Assembly: GCF_001183985.1 (NCBI RefSeq)
Contig: NZ_LFZW01000001.1
Location: 1,333,812 to 1,397,811, forward strand
Direction: 5' to 3'
Length of the DNA: 64,000 nt
From: Peribacillus loiseleuriae
GTDB taxonomy: Bacteria > Bacillota > Bacilli > Bacillales > DSM-1321
This document shows, one piece after another, positions 18,798-28,418 of the stretch; position 1 is the first letter of the stretch, and each line of letters starts with the position of its first letter. The notes under the pieces were generated by a model, which saw only the letters and a program-made list of their open reading frames with translations, ran no database searches and was not told the origin of the DNA. The translations under genes were made by a program, and so were the position numbers.

Positions 18798-20195
18798 ATG
18801 AAGAAGATGAAAAATACCATGTATAAAAAAGGACTAGTACTATTGGTTCTTCTGTTCGTGTTAAGGGTTACGCCAGCTTTTTCATCAACCATTTATCAGG
18901 AAAACGCCGATAACACAAAATCCACCTACGATAATCAGTTTCAGAATAAAAGTAAATATCCCACACTCACTTCAATAAAAAAACTTGAGGATGTTGGGTT
19001 TTCTACCAAAAAACTGTCTGAAATTGATTTGTTTATCGAAAATGAAATTAGGAATGGCTTTCCTGGAGCAGCGCTTATTGTCATTAAAAATGGAAAAATT
19101 GTGAAAAACACATCGTATGGATACGCAAAGAAATATAGTGGAAGTACTTTTCTTAAGCAGCCACAAAAGATGAAAAGGGATACGATGTTCGACGTGGCTT
19201 CTAATACGAAAATGTACGCTGTTAACTATGCACTTCAAAAACTAGTCAGTGAAGGGAAAATCAATCTAAACCATCCTATCCAGCATTATATCCCTGAGTT
19301 TAATGATTTGCCGAATGATGTGATAAAAGAAAAGGATACGTTGCTAATTGTCGATTTGCTCCATCATATTGCAGGTTTTCCTTCGAGCGTTCATTACTAT
19401 AACCCTGAAAAGGCAGGTGAATTATATTCACAAGACCGTAAAGCGATGTTGGATAAAATAATTAAAACACCTTTACACTATATACCTGGTACAGCTCAAA
19501 TATATAGTGACATTGATTATATGCTCCTAGGTTTTATTATTGAAAGAGTAACAGGCCAGCAACTAGATCAGTATGTGGAAAACAATATATATAAGCCGCT
19601 TGGATTGAAACACACAGTCTTTACGCCATTAAAAAAAGGCTTCAAAGAACAAGATTTTGCAGCGACTGAGCTAAACGGTAATACCCGTGATGGATATCTA
19701 ATGTTTCCTAATATGAGAACGTATACTCTACAAGGAGAGGTACATGATGAAAATGCATACTATTCAATGGGCGGAATTTCGGGACATGCAGGATTGTTCA
19801 GTAATACACACGATCTTGCAGTACTTCTTCAGGTTATGTTGAATGATGGAGGATACGGAAACACAAAACTATTCGATAAAGAAACGATTGACGTATTTAC
19901 AACACCAAGTGAGCTGAATCCGACATTCGGTCTTGGGTGGAGGCTTAATGGGGATGAAAGCATGAACTGGATGTTCAGTGAGTACGCAGGTGATAAGGTA
20001 ATTGGCCATACAGGGTGGACTGGTACGATAACTGTCATTGATCGGGAAAATCATCTAGCGATTGCTCTTTTAACTAACAAGAAGCATTCGGCAGTTATTG
20101 ATCATCTTGTCAATTCAAATTGGTTTTATGGGGACATGTTCAGCATTAGTACGTATGGCAGTGTTATAAGCAAGGTTTATGAAGCGTTACAATAA
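18798..20195 (+). CDS. Secreted serine hydrolase, class C beta-lactamase / esterase fold
   Basis: A 465-residue penicillin-binding-like hydrolase. An N-terminal signal peptide (KKGLVLLVLLFVLRVTPAFS) puts it outside the membrane. Catalytic SxxK is seen as SNTK at 135-138, the second motif as YSDID and the third as HTGWTG, the usual set for the AmpH/EstB/YbbE group. Members act on peptidoglycan stem peptides or small esters; the substrate here is not known. The start is uncertain between 18798 and 18807, with a weak GGAAGTGGGA site. It stands alone. Confidence 0.85.
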   Translation: MKKMKNTMYKKGLVLLVLLFVLRVTPAFSSTIYQENADNTKSTYDNQFQNKSKYPTLTSIKKLEDVGFSTKKLSEIDLFIENEIRNGFPGAALIVIKNGKIVKNTSYGYAKKYSGSTFLKQPQKMKRDTMFDVASNTKMYAVNYALQKLVSEGKINLNHPIQHYIPEFNDLPNDVIKEKDTLLIVDLLHHIAGFPSSVHYYNPEKAGELYSQDRKAMLDKIIKTPLHYIPGTAQIYSDIDYMLLGFIIERVTGQQLDQYVENNIYKPLGLKHTVFTPLKKGFKEQDFAATELNGNTRDGYLMFPNMRTYTLQGEVHDENAYYSMGGISGHAGLFSNTHDLAVLLQVMLNDGGYGNTKLFDKETIDVFTTPSELNPTFGLGWRLNGDESMNWMFSEYAGDKVIGHTGWTGTITVIDRENHLAIALLTNKKHSAVIDHLVNSNWFYGDMFSISTYGSVISKVYEALQ

Positions 20196-20537
20196 CTTCT
20201 ATTTTCATGGGATACCAAACATCCTGATCTTGCCTTGAAATCGAATGGTCTTCACCCGAACGCATGATAAAGCTTATGGGGCTTTTATAAAATTTGTATG
20301 AAAAGGATTGTCTCGTCTGAATAAAGGAAGAGAGTTTCATGAATTTCGGGCATGCATTTGGCTCCGGCATACAAAAATGATTTCCGCCTTAATTCCTTTG
20401 TTTTTCGACATATAACAAAGGAAGGTATGCAGCTTTATAAACTGTATTTTTTGAAGGACATCCATAATCGTGTATTGAATATGTAAGAAGACGCCAACAA
20501 TAATGGTAAGGAACTAAAAAGGTGGAGGGTCGATAAG
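20196..20537. other. Intergenic, inverted repeat only
   Basis: No gene supported. TTCCTTTGTT (20393-20402) and AACAAAGGAA (20414-20423) form a perfect 10-base hairpin without a T run. A 44-codon frame across it has no ribosome site. Confidence 0.4.
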
Positions 20538-22010
20538 ATGAAAAAACACTATGATGATGATGGTTTAGCATTACATACGGATTTATATCAGATTAATATG
20601 ATCCAAACGTATTGGCAGGATCAGATTCATAATCGAAAAGCGGTGTTTGAATTATTTTTTCGGAAAATGCCATTCGGAAATGGCTACGCTGTTTTTGCTG
20701 GGTTGGAAAAGGCGCTCTCTTATTTACAAAAATTCGCATTTACTTCGAGTGATATTGAGTATTTACGTAGTGAAATGAGCTACCCAGAAGAGTTTCTCTC
20801 CTATTTAGAAAAATTGAAATTTACTGGCACGGTAAAATCAATGGAAGAAGGGGAATTAGTTTTCGCTAATGAACCGCTCATTCGTATAGAAGCAACTTTA
20901 GCTGAAGCGCAGCTTGTGGAAACAGCATTGCTAAACATTGTTAATTACCAAACGTTGATTGCGACAAAAGCATCAAGAATCAAACAAGTGATTGGTGATG
21001 AACAGGCTTTGGAATTCGGTTCTCGTCGAGCGCAGGAAATGGACGCAGCAATCTGGGGTGCACGCGCAGCTTTTATTGGTGGATTTGATGCAACGAGTAA
21101 TGTAAGAGCAGGTAAAATGTTTGGAATTCCAGTGGCTGGCACGCATGCACATGCGATGGTTCAAGCCTATAAAGATGAATATATTGCCTTTCATAAATAT
21201 GCGGAAAGTCATTTAGACTGTGTTTTTCTTGTTGATACGTACGACACGCTTAAATCTGGAGTACCAAACGCGATTCGAGTAGCTAAGGAGCTTGGAGACA
21301 AAATAAACTTTAAAGGTATTCGATTAGATAGTGGCGATCTTGCTTATTTATCGAAGGAAGCGAGAAGAATGCTGGATGTTGCTGGGTTCACTAAGGCGAA
21401 AATTACAGCTTCGAGTGATTTAGATGAATATACAATCATGAACTTAAAAGCACAAGGTGCAAGGATTGATACATGGGGAATTGGAACTAAATTAATCACG
21501 GCATACGAACAGCCAGCTTTAGGTGCTGTTTATAAACTTGTCGCAATCGAAAACGAATCAGGAGAGTTGACTAATACAATAAAAATATCTGCAAATCCTG
21601 AGAAAGTTACAACACCAGGCTTAAAAAGGGTATATCGAATCATCAATACAATGAATGGGAAAGCAGAAGGGGAATACATCGCAATGGATGATGAAAATCC
21701 CGGAGCAGAAGAACGTCTTAAAATGTTTGATCCCGTTCACACCTACATTAGTAAATTTATTACCTGCTTCGAAGCGAGAGAACTGCAAATTCCAGTTATT
21801 GTGAATGGGGAAATGGTATATGAACTTCCAGAACTACAAGATATTCAAAAAAAGCTGGAGAGAAATTTAGATGAATTATGGTCTGAGTATAAGCGTTCCC
21901 TCCATCCAGAGAAATATCCAGTTGATTTAAGTCAAAAATGCTGGGATACAAAGATGCGCTGCATTGAAGAAGTGAAAGCAAAAGTGAGTGAGGGATTTAA
22001 TGATAAATAA
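20538..22010 (+). CDS. pncB: Nicotinate phosphoribosyltransferase
   Basis: Makes nicotinate mononucleotide from nicotinate, PRPP and ATP in the NAD salvage pathway. The 490 residues fit the Gram-positive long form. Seen are LHTDLYQINMIQTYW at the start, the substrate region EFGSRRAQEMDAAIWGARAA, the phosphorylated-histidine loop AGTHAHAMVQAY, and the PRPP-site stretch IRLDSGDLAYLS. GGTGGAGGG lies upstream of the ATG. An MFS protein of the niacin-permease type at 56.5 kb could supply its substrate. Confidence 0.95.
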   Translation: MKKHYDDDGLALHTDLYQINMIQTYWQDQIHNRKAVFELFFRKMPFGNGYAVFAGLEKALSYLQKFAFTSSDIEYLRSEMSYPEEFLSYLEKLKFTGTVKSMEEGELVFANEPLIRIEATLAEAQLVETALLNIVNYQTLIATKASRIKQVIGDEQALEFGSRRAQEMDAAIWGARAAFIGGFDATSNVRAGKMFGIPVAGTHAHAMVQAYKDEYIAFHKYAESHLDCVFLVDTYDTLKSGVPNAIRVAKELGDKINFKGIRLDSGDLAYLSKEARRMLDVAGFTKAKITASSDLDEYTIMNLKAQGARIDTWGIGTKLITAYEQPALGAVYKLVAIENESGELTNTIKISANPEKVTTPGLKRVYRIINTMNGKAEGEYIAMDDENPGAEERLKMFDPVHTYISKFITCFEARELQIPVIVNGEMVYELPELQDIQKKLERNLDELWSEYKRSLHPEKYPVDLSQKCWDTKMRCIEEVKAKVSEGFNDK

Positions 22011-22125
22011 AATAAATGGTAAGAACTTTGTATGGATTCATGGAAAGTGACACATACTTTAAAAGATATTCTCGTAATATCACACAGCTTCAGGATAACC
22101 TATACTAATGATGAGGTGATTCGGA

Positions 22126-22278
22126 ATGAGTTATAAAGATCAGCTGGATGCCCATTCGAAACAGTTTCACCATAATTGGACAAGACCTAAGCGTTCAAAG
22201 TCTCAAGTTAATGGACATACCGAAATGACACAAAACACCTTTATCTTAAGAACTAATGCAAAGGCTCACAGATGGTAA
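22126..22278 (+). CDS. YpzG-family small protein
   Basis: A 50-residue basic protein (MSYKDQLDAHSKQFHHNWTR, ending ILRTNAKAHRW). The HHNWTRPKRS...QVNG core matches my memory of the short Bacillus YpzG family, function unknown. A strong site, GAGGTGATTC, lies just before the ATG and a perfect terminator follows 18 bases after the stop, so this is a complete single-gene transcript. Confidence 0.7.
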   Translation: MSYKDQLDAHSKQFHHNWTRPKRSKSQVNGHTEMTQNTFILRTNAKAHRW

Positions 22279-22296
22279 AGGAATTCTGAAGTACGG

Positions 22297-22329
22297 GAAA
22301 GAAGACCTGCGAATGGTCTTCTTTCTTTT
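22297..22329 (+). terminator. Terminator of the YpzG-like gene
   Basis: GAAAGAAGACC pairs with GGTCTTCTTTC (11 perfect pairs), then TTTT. Confidence 0.85.
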
Positions 22330-22356
22330 GGAGCGCGGCATTTCGCCTTATATAAG

Positions 22357-22749
22357 CTATCCATATGTCTTCAAAATCGTCAATAGTTCCTCTAGTAATT
22401 GGTTTGTTTTTTTCTGTTCCATTAGCAAATGTCTAATCTCGTCATTGAATGCTTTTCGTTTAGGCAGCTGAGTGGTGGATTCCGTTGTAAAAGAAATTGA
22501 AGATACGGATTCTTGGTCTTTTATCACAAAAACAAGTTCGTATTTCTCCTGAGTCACTTCAGATCAACATTCAAGAATTAAAGAGGCGTAGCGTTCTTCT
22601 AGCCAATCTCTTGCAAACGCATTTTGAGTAAGAATATAAAGTTTTCCATCTGTAATTTTACAACTTGTTTGAACAAGCCATGATTCAAAAGAAGGTTTAG
22701 ATACCTTATTTTGAATCAATTCGAGCACATGACTCCAAAATTGATACAT
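22357..22749 (-). pseudogene. Stand-alone DnaA domain I protein, interrupted by one in-frame TGA
   Basis: The first 61 codons (FWSHVLELIQNKVSKPSFESW, then NAFARDWLEERYASLI) match domain I of the replication initiator DnaA, the part that binds DnaD/SirA-type partners. Codon 62 (22564-22566) is TGA. The same frame continues after it without a shift (SEVTQEKYELVFVIKD, the expected end of domain I) and then a short coiled segment (EIRHLLMEQKKTNQLLEELL). Without the stop the product would be about 130 residues with no AAA+ or DNA-binding domain. Similar solo DnaA_N proteins exist in Bacillus. Either a nonsense mutation or two coupled short proteins (GTG at 22557); the first is more likely. Confidence 0.75.
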
Positions 22750-23163
22750 TTCTTCTTGAGTTATATCATCCTTTAAAGCTGTTATCTAAAATGAGGTTTG
22801 AAAATCATTCTATTGTAATGAAAAAATCAGTTAATTTACATAATGATCCTAAATGAATGTGAAAATGAGGGAATTTCACTGCCCTACTTTATGGGCTTAG
22901 CGCTAAGGGCGGACAGTTTAAAGGTAGGGAAGGGTTAAATAGTAATTAAATTAAGTTATATTAAAATAATTTTAAAAATAGATATTTAACAACAATAGGA
23001 CTTGTCAATCCAGAATTTTGAAAAAAATGACTATTTATTCGTATTTGACAGGGGAAATATAGAAAAATAATATAAATATAAAAAAAATGATAAAAAATAC
23101 GAACATTATATTGAAAAAGGGGTTAATAGTATGTATAATCATCAATAACAAAGTAATGCAGGG
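22750..23163. other. Intergenic with a structured palindrome
   Basis: No gene. At 22882-22929 CCCTAC..TTTA pairs with TAAA..GTAGGG and encloses a second hairpin, CTTAG-CG-CTAAG. The remaining bases are extremely AT-rich and presumably hold the promoter of the next gene. Confidence 0.4.
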
Positions 23164-23517
23164 GTGATCAATATTTTCCCAAGCAACAATAATGAAACAA
23201 AGAAATTAATTTCTCATGCTTATAATGAAGTTTCAAAGGATTTATTTGGAATTGGCACGCTTTCCATGAAGGTATCAATTGAAGCAAATGTGCTTACACT
23301 GCAGGCTAAGCATCGTAGAGCACCACGATCGATTGTGCTGGAGGGAGAAGTACCTAGCCTAAAGCAAGAAGTCGACTTTCATTTATCTTTACTCTATAAG
23401 AAGAAATTAAGGCAGAAATTAGAAGAAAGAACGGATTGGGATATTGAGGCTGTTTTGAGAGATTATGATGCAGCCACCCAAAAGTCCTTTACAAATATTG
23501 TTTTACGAGAAACATAA
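23164..23517 (+). CDS. DUF2294 / MpsC-like domain protein
   Basis: A 117-residue cytoplasmic protein (NETKKLISHAYNEVSKDLFG, IVLEGEVPSLKQEVDFHLSL, RDYDAATQKSFTNIVLRE) with the pattern of the DUF2294 family, renamed after MpsC of sodium-linked membrane-potential systems. Function in Bacillus is unclear. The start is uncertain: the GTG at 23164 lies inside the GGGGTGATC ribosome-site match, while the in-frame ATT at 23173 has correct spacing and would be a rare start. Followed by a terminator. Confidence 0.65.
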   Translation: MINIFPSNNNETKKLISHAYNEVSKDLFGIGTLSMKVSIEANVLTLQAKHRRAPRSIVLEGEVPSLKQEVDFHLSLLYKKKLRQKLEERTDWDIEAVLRDYDAATQKSFTNIVLRET

Positions 23518-23606
23518 TAATATTGGATTTTCAACCGGATTTATCTGGACGAAACGCCACAATAATAAACCAAATGATTATTGATCTCTTTGTTTACAAA
23601 GACAAG

Positions 23607-23653
23607 ACAATCTTGGGTAGAATAACATTATTCTATTTAAGATTGTTTTTTTC
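23607..23653 (+). terminator. Terminator or attenuator before the purine ABC operon
   Basis: ACAATCTT pairs with AAGATTGT around an inner TAGAAT/ATTCTA hairpin, then a run of T. It ends only 39 bases before the next start codon, leaving little room for a promoter behind it. Confidence 0.7.
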
Positions 23654-23691
23654 TTGCTTTAAATACTAACAAAATGATGGGAGTTTTTATT

Positions 23692-24735
23692 ATGATGAAA
23701 ATTATTAAAAGTCTATCTTTAGTATCTGCATTGGCTTTAACATTAAGTGCTTGTTCTTCATCCGATTCATCTGCGAAAAAAGAAAAATTAGTTATTTCTA
23801 CTTGGGGATTTTCGGAAGATTTCTTTCGAGAAGAAGTGTATAAACCCTTTGAGAAAGAACATAATGTTGAAATTGTTTTGGACTCTGGGAATAATGCGGA
23901 TCGTTTAAATAAAGTCCGCCAAGGAAATTCAGATGTCGATGTCATTTATTTATCTGACTATTATGCTGAGCAAGGAATTCAGGACGGTTTGTTCGAAAAA
24001 ATTGATCATAGCGTCATTCCTAATGTCGAAAATATCTATGAAATGGCAAAAGCTCCATTAGGTAAAGAATATGGACCTGCTTATACAATTGCTCAATTCG
24101 GAATTGCGTATAATCCTGACGAGGTAAAAAAACCAATTACTTCATGGGCTGATTTATGGAATAAAGATCTAGGTGGAGTGATAACGATCCCTGGAATTAC
24201 ATCGACAACTGGACCGATGTTTTTAGATGCTGCTTCGAAAGTAAGTGGAAATACAAAATTTAATGAAGATGCTGCTTTTACAAAATTAAAAGAGCTTATG
24301 CCAAATGTGCTTAAGGAATATGGACAAACTTCTGAATTCGTAAACATGTTTGCACAAGGTGAAATCGCAGGTGGACCGATCATGGAAATGTACTTTGCAC
24401 AATTACAGGAAGCTGTTCCAAATGCTAAATTTGTTTCACCTAAAGAAGGCGGATATGCGGTCATGAATACAGTGAATATTGTAAAAGACAGCGATCAAAA
24501 AGAACTAGCAGAGGAATTTATTAACTACATTTTAAGTAAAGAAGTTCAAGAGAAATCAGCAAAAGCAAAAATTGATTCCCCAGTTAATACGAAAGTTCAA
24601 TTAACAGAAGAGGAAGCTAAAGGACTTACGTATGGTGAAGATGTTATTAATGGCTTGAACATCCTTGATATGAAAATCGTGAATAAAAACTCAAAAAATT
24701 GGATTGATCGTTGGAATAAAGAATTAGCTCAATAA
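23692..24735 (+). CDS. ABC transporter substrate-binding lipoprotein, spermidine/putrescine (PotD) type
   Basis: Extracellular binding protein of 347 residues with a lipoprotein signal (LTLSAC, the Cys becoming the lipidated residue). The mature part has the periplasmic-binding fold of the PotD class (VISTWGFSEDFFREEVYKPF, IDRWNKELAQ end). Given the nucleoside hydrolase and adenine deaminase in the same operon, the ligand is more likely a nucleoside or nucleobase-like compound than a polyamine; this is inference. The ATG at 23692 is chosen for its GGGAG site 8 bases upstream. First gene of a six-gene operon. Confidence 0.85.
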   Translation: MMKIIKSLSLVSALALTLSACSSSDSSAKKEKLVISTWGFSEDFFREEVYKPFEKEHNVEIVLDSGNNADRLNKVRQGNSDVDVIYLSDYYAEQGIQDGLFEKIDHSVIPNVENIYEMAKAPLGKEYGPAYTIAQFGIAYNPDEVKKPITSWADLWNKDLGGVITIPGITSTTGPMFLDAASKVSGNTKFNEDAAFTKLKELMPNVLKEYGQTSEFVNMFAQGEIAGGPIMEMYFAQLQEAVPNAKFVSPKEGGYAVMNTVNIVKDSDQKELAEEFINYILSKEVQEKSAKAKIDSPVNTKVQLTEEEAKGLTYGEDVINGLNILDMKIVNKNSKNWIDRWNKELAQ

Positions 24736-24753
24736 GAAGTAGAGGTGCTTACT

Positions 24754-25680
24754 ATGACTAAAAAAGTCATTCTTGATGTTGATACAGGAGTAGACGATGC
24801 CATTGGAATATTGCTTGCTTTAAAGAGCAAGCAAATGGATGTGCTTGGTATTACGACTGTGAATGGAAATGTATCTTTAGAAGCTGCAACGATTAATACA
24901 TGTAAGATTGTTGAATTAGTAGGAGTGGATGTCCCTGTGATTATGGGGGCTTCTTCTCCATTAGTCAGAACCCCTTATTTTGAACATCGAATACATGGTG
25001 AAGATGGAATCGGTGGAGCATTAAAGGATATGGTTCCTAAGAAACAACCCGATGAAGGGTTTGGTCCTGATTTCATTATTAATTCGATATTGAGTTTTCC
25101 AGGTGAGGTAACCCTTGTTATGACTGCGCCTCTTACAAATTTAGCACTTGCAGTAAAGAAGTGTCCTGAGATTACGAAGTTTGTGAAAGAAGTAATCTTT
25201 ATGGGTGGTGTAGTGAAAGACGTAGGCAATGTCACACCAACAGCTGAGTATAATATGTTTACTGATCCGGAAGCGGCCAAAATCGTCTTTCATGCTGGTT
25301 TTCCTTCCTTAACTTTAGTCGGTTTAGATGTGACTAGAAAAGTGCTCTTAACCGAAGAGCATATGGATGCCATTCATAATCCGCTTCTTGCTTCCTATAT
25401 AAAAGAAAGCACGACGGATTATCGACAAAGATATTTTGAGCGTTATCGAATTCATGGTGCTGTGATGCATGATCCACTTGCCGTTGCCGTTGCCATAGAC
25501 GCAAATATTGTGACAAAAAAGAAATATTATGTAGATGTAGAAACGAGCAGTGAATTATGTGACGGACAAACGGTCTGTGATTTCCAAAATCGTTTAGGGA
25601 GAACAGCTAATCTTGATGTTTGTTTAGATGTAGATGAAAAAGCTTTTATTGCACTATTTCATGAGGTCATAAATTCTTAA
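24754..25680 (+). CDS. Nucleoside hydrolase (IunH-type)
   Basis: Cleaves the N-glycosidic bond of ribonucleosides to base and ribose. At 308 residues it shows the calcium-binding DVDTGVDDAIG at the N-terminus, VMTAPLTNLALA, GNVTPTAEYNMFTDPEAA and the late HDPLAVAVAI, all typical of inosine/uridine-preferring hydrolases. The ATG at 24754 follows AGAGGTG; the earlier GTG at 24745 lies within that site. Its position between the importer genes suggests imported nucleosides are cut directly, giving bases to the adenine deaminase of the same operon. Confidence 0.92.
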   Translation: MTKKVILDVDTGVDDAIGILLALKSKQMDVLGITTVNGNVSLEAATINTCKIVELVGVDVPVIMGASSPLVRTPYFEHRIHGEDGIGGALKDMVPKKQPDEGFGPDFIINSILSFPGEVTLVMTAPLTNLALAVKKCPEITKFVKEVIFMGGVVKDVGNVTPTAEYNMFTDPEAAKIVFHAGFPSLTLVGLDVTRKVLLTEEHMDAIHNPLLASYIKESTTDYRQRYFERYRIHGAVMHDPLAVAVAIDANIVTKKKYYVDVETSSELCDGQTVCDFQNRLGRTANLDVCLDVDEKAFIALFHEVINS

Positions 25681-25703
25681 AGTGTGCAAACTGGGAGGAT
25701 AAA

Positions 25704-26525
25704 ATGAGAAACCGTACGATTTACCTGTTGTTATTGCCAGGAGCATTATTTTTAACAATCTTTATGGTGATTCCGATTTTGTTAACGATTGGATCAACAT
25801 TTTTTAATGAAGGCAGCTTTAGCTTTGAAGGTTATCTGCACTACTTTCAAGATAAGTATTTCATCGGTATTTTACTAACAACGCTTAGAGTTAGTCTTGT
25901 AACAACGTTTATCTGTATTTTATTAGGCTTTCCAGTTGCTTACTATATTTCTAAGGTTGGGACAAGAACCAAGGTACTCCTATTATTACTCTCCATCTTC
26001 CCACTTCTTACTAGCTCAGTTGTCCGCTCATTCAGCTGGATGATTATTATTGGGAAGAATGGTGTACTCAACAAGCTTTTACTTAGTATAGGACTTATAG
26101 AAGAACCGTTAAATATTTTGTACACCCCTACAGCGATCATTATTGGCCTCGTTCATTTATTCTTGCCATTAATTATTATTACGTTAATCGGTGTTTTGGA
26201 AAATATGGATGAGGATTTGTTAACGGCAGCAGAAAGCTTAGGCGCATCTAGACTAGGTGTTTTTACGAAAGTCGTTCTGCCACTGTCCATGCCAGGACTT
26301 GTCATCGGAAGTATTCTCGTTTTTGTCGGCAGCTTTACGGCCTATACAACTCCAGCTTTATTGGGAGGGAAACAACGGGTAATTTCCACATTTCTCTATC
26401 AAAATGCAACAACATTAAATGACTGGCATACAGCAGCAATCGTTGCCACAATCATGATTGTCATCACGTTACTGGTGACTATAATCATGAACCAAATTGC
26501 ATATAAAATAAATCCAAAGGGGTAA
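25704..26525 (+). CDS. ABC transporter permease, PotB type
   Basis: A 273-residue membrane protein with six helices. The cytoplasmic EAA loop, TAAESLGASRLGVFTKVVLPLSMPG, sits near residues 173-197 and contacts the ATPase. The first permease of the importer, 24 bases after the hydrolase gene, with a GGGAGG site. Confidence 0.88.
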   Translation: MRNRTIYLLLLPGALFLTIFMVIPILLTIGSTFFNEGSFSFEGYLHYFQDKYFIGILLTTLRVSLVTTFICILLGFPVAYYISKVGTRTKVLLLLLSIFPLLTSSVVRSFSWMIIIGKNGVLNKLLLSIGLIEEPLNILYTPTAIIIGLVHLFLPLIIITLIGVLENMDEDLLTAAESLGASRLGVFTKVVLPLSMPGLVIGSILVFVGSFTAYTTPALLGGKQRVISTFLYQNATTLNDWHTAAIVATIMIVITLLVTIIMNQIAYKINPKG

Positions 26526-26532
26526 GGTTAAT

Positions 26533-27321
26533 ATGAAGCAAAAAAATCGGGGATTGGCTGTATTTACGTTCCTTGTATTTGTTTTTTTACTAGGGCCTTT
26601 GCTCATCATTTCCGTTACATCTTTTGAAGGCGGAAGTGTTCTGAAATTTCCTATTGAGACGTTTTCGTTTAAATGGTATGAAAATATTTTTAAAGTAAAC
26701 ATGTTTTTGACATCTTTCAAGACATCCATCATTGTCTCATTAGCAGGAAATCTGTTGGCATTGATATTAGGAATTCCAGCGGCTTATGCTTTATCCAGAT
26801 TCGACTTTAAAGGAAAATCTGTCTTGAATGCCGTGTTTATTTCACCGATTTTGATTCCAGGTATCGTTTTAGGTTTTACGTTTTTGCGTTATATTGTTAC
26901 AACCTATCATTTCCCAATTTATACAGGCTTGTTTATCGGTCATACAATTATTATGCTTCCATTTGTTATCCGCGTAATATCTTCAAGTTTGTCAACCTTC
27001 GATTTCTCTATTGAAGAAGCAGCACATAGCTTGGGGGCAAGCAAGATTGGAACATTCTTTCAGGTTGTTCTGCCTAATATCAAGTCAGGAATCATCGCAG
27101 CCGTTATGATTGCATTTTTAGAATCATTCAATAATGTTGATATTTCCGTATTCATGACTGGACCAGGTGTCAGCACCTTTCCAATACAAATGCTAACATA
27201 TGTTGAAACGTACTTTGATCCTACAATTGCAGCCATTTCAGTAATGCTGATGATTATTACGGCGTTCTTTATGTTCATAGTTGAGCGGTTAATGGGCTTA
27301 TCATATTTCACTAAACGATAA
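26533..27321 (+). CDS. ABC transporter permease, PotC type
   Basis: A 262-residue second permease with six helices and the EAA loop EEAAHSLGASKIGTFFQVVLP near residue 160-180. Starts 8 bases after the PotB-like gene (AAGG site), pairing with it to form the membrane channel. Confidence 0.88.
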   Translation: MKQKNRGLAVFTFLVFVFLLGPLLIISVTSFEGGSVLKFPIETFSFKWYENIFKVNMFLTSFKTSIIVSLAGNLLALILGIPAAYALSRFDFKGKSVLNAVFISPILIPGIVLGFTFLRYIVTTYHFPIYTGLFIGHTIIMLPFVIRVISSSLSTFDFSIEEAAHSLGASKIGTFFQVVLPNIKSGIIAAVMIAFLESFNNVDISVFMTGPGVSTFPIQMLTYVETYFDPTIAAISVMLMIITAFFMFIVERLMGLSYFTKR

Positions 27322-27336
27322 CGGAGGCAACAAGTA

Positions 27337-28401
27337 ATGGCTTTATTCACATTAGAAAACATATCAGTTGCATACAACAAACAAAATATATTGCAGGATT
27401 TTAATTTAGAAATTGAAGAAGGGAAGTTTGTTTCTCTGCTTGGTCCAAGTGGCTGTGGAAAAACGACAACCCTTCGATTAATTGCAGGCTTTCTTGAATC
27501 AAATAATGGCAAGTTCTTATATAAAGGCAAGGATTATACAAAGGTCCCGGTTAACAAAAGAAATTTTGGCTTCGTATTTCAAAACTATGCACTATTTCCT
27601 CATTTAACGATTTTTGATAATGTAGCTTTCGGACTTCGGCTTAGAAAGGCTTCCAAAAGTGAAATAGAAAAACGAGTGGCAAGTGTGTTAGAAATCGTTA
27701 ATCTTAGAGGGTTTGAAAAACGATATCCAAAAGAACTTTCAGGTGGTCAGAGACAGCGTGTTGCGATCGCAAGAGCACTTGTCATTGAACCAGATTTATT
27801 ACTTTTCGATGAGCCACTTAGTAATCTTGACGCCAATCTTCGTGAAAATATGCGGATTGAAATTCGCCGTATTCAGCAGGAGCTTGGGATCACAACAGTT
27901 TACGTATCTCATGATCAAGAGGAGTGCTTCGCGATCTCAGATCAAGTGGCAATTATGAATAAAGGAATTATTGAGCAATTAAGTGACCCCGCTACGATCT
28001 ATAATTATCCGAAGACGAAATTTGTCGCAGATTTTATTGGCTTTAAAAACTTTATTGAGTTTGAAAACCGAACCATTCATGAAAATGAAATTGAACTTTC
28101 GAAATCAGGATTTACTTTTATTGTTCAAAAAAATCAAGCCAATACAGAATCTGACAGGAAAATTGGTGCGATTCGTCCTGACAATTTAGTGATTCGACCG
28201 TTTCAAGAACTTGTGAATCCAGGGGGAAATGAACTGCCGGGAAAAGTGAAGATACGAACGTTTTTAGGAAGAAGTTATCAATATATCATAGAAACGCCAA
28301 TTGGAGATTTTACAGTAAATCAAGAAATGCTTGTACCTTATCAAGTCGGTGATGAAATCATTCTCGAATTTCCGGCAAACAAAATGGTACTTGTTAAGTA
28401 A
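27337..28401 (+). CDS. ABC transporter ATP-binding protein, PotA type
   Basis: A 354-residue ATPase energising the importer: Walker A GPSGCGKTT around 41, Q-loop FQNYALFPH, signature LSGGQRQRVA, Walker B LLLFDEPLSNLD and the switch His in YVSHDQEE. The C-terminal ~110 residues form the TOBE-type regulatory domain found in PotA/MalK ATPases. Ribosome site CGGAGGCAAC. The next gene begins 17 bases downstream. Confidence 0.9.
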   Translation: MALFTLENISVAYNKQNILQDFNLEIEEGKFVSLLGPSGCGKTTTLRLIAGFLESNNGKFLYKGKDYTKVPVNKRNFGFVFQNYALFPHLTIFDNVAFGLRLRKASKSEIEKRVASVLEIVNLRGFEKRYPKELSGGQRQRVAIARALVIEPDLLLFDEPLSNLDANLRENMRIEIRRIQQELGITTVYVSHDQEECFAISDQVAIMNKGIIEQLSDPATIYNYPKTKFVADFIGFKNFIEFENRTIHENEIELSKSGFTFIVQKNQANTESDRKIGAIRPDNLVIRPFQELVNPGGNELPGKVKIRTFLGRSYQYIIETPIGDFTVNQEMLVPYQVGDEIILEFPANKMVLVK

Positions 28402-28418
28402 AACAGGAGGTGAATAGA

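Noticed and set aside
20352..20486. 44-codon + strand frame in front of pncB
   Set aside because: The sequence looks somewhat protein-like, but there is no ribosome site, and it runs through a 10-base inverted repeat.
23518..23691. Possible purine riboswitch before the purine operon
   Set aside because: A terminator is present, but the conserved purine aptamer core and loops could not be found in the 170 bases available.
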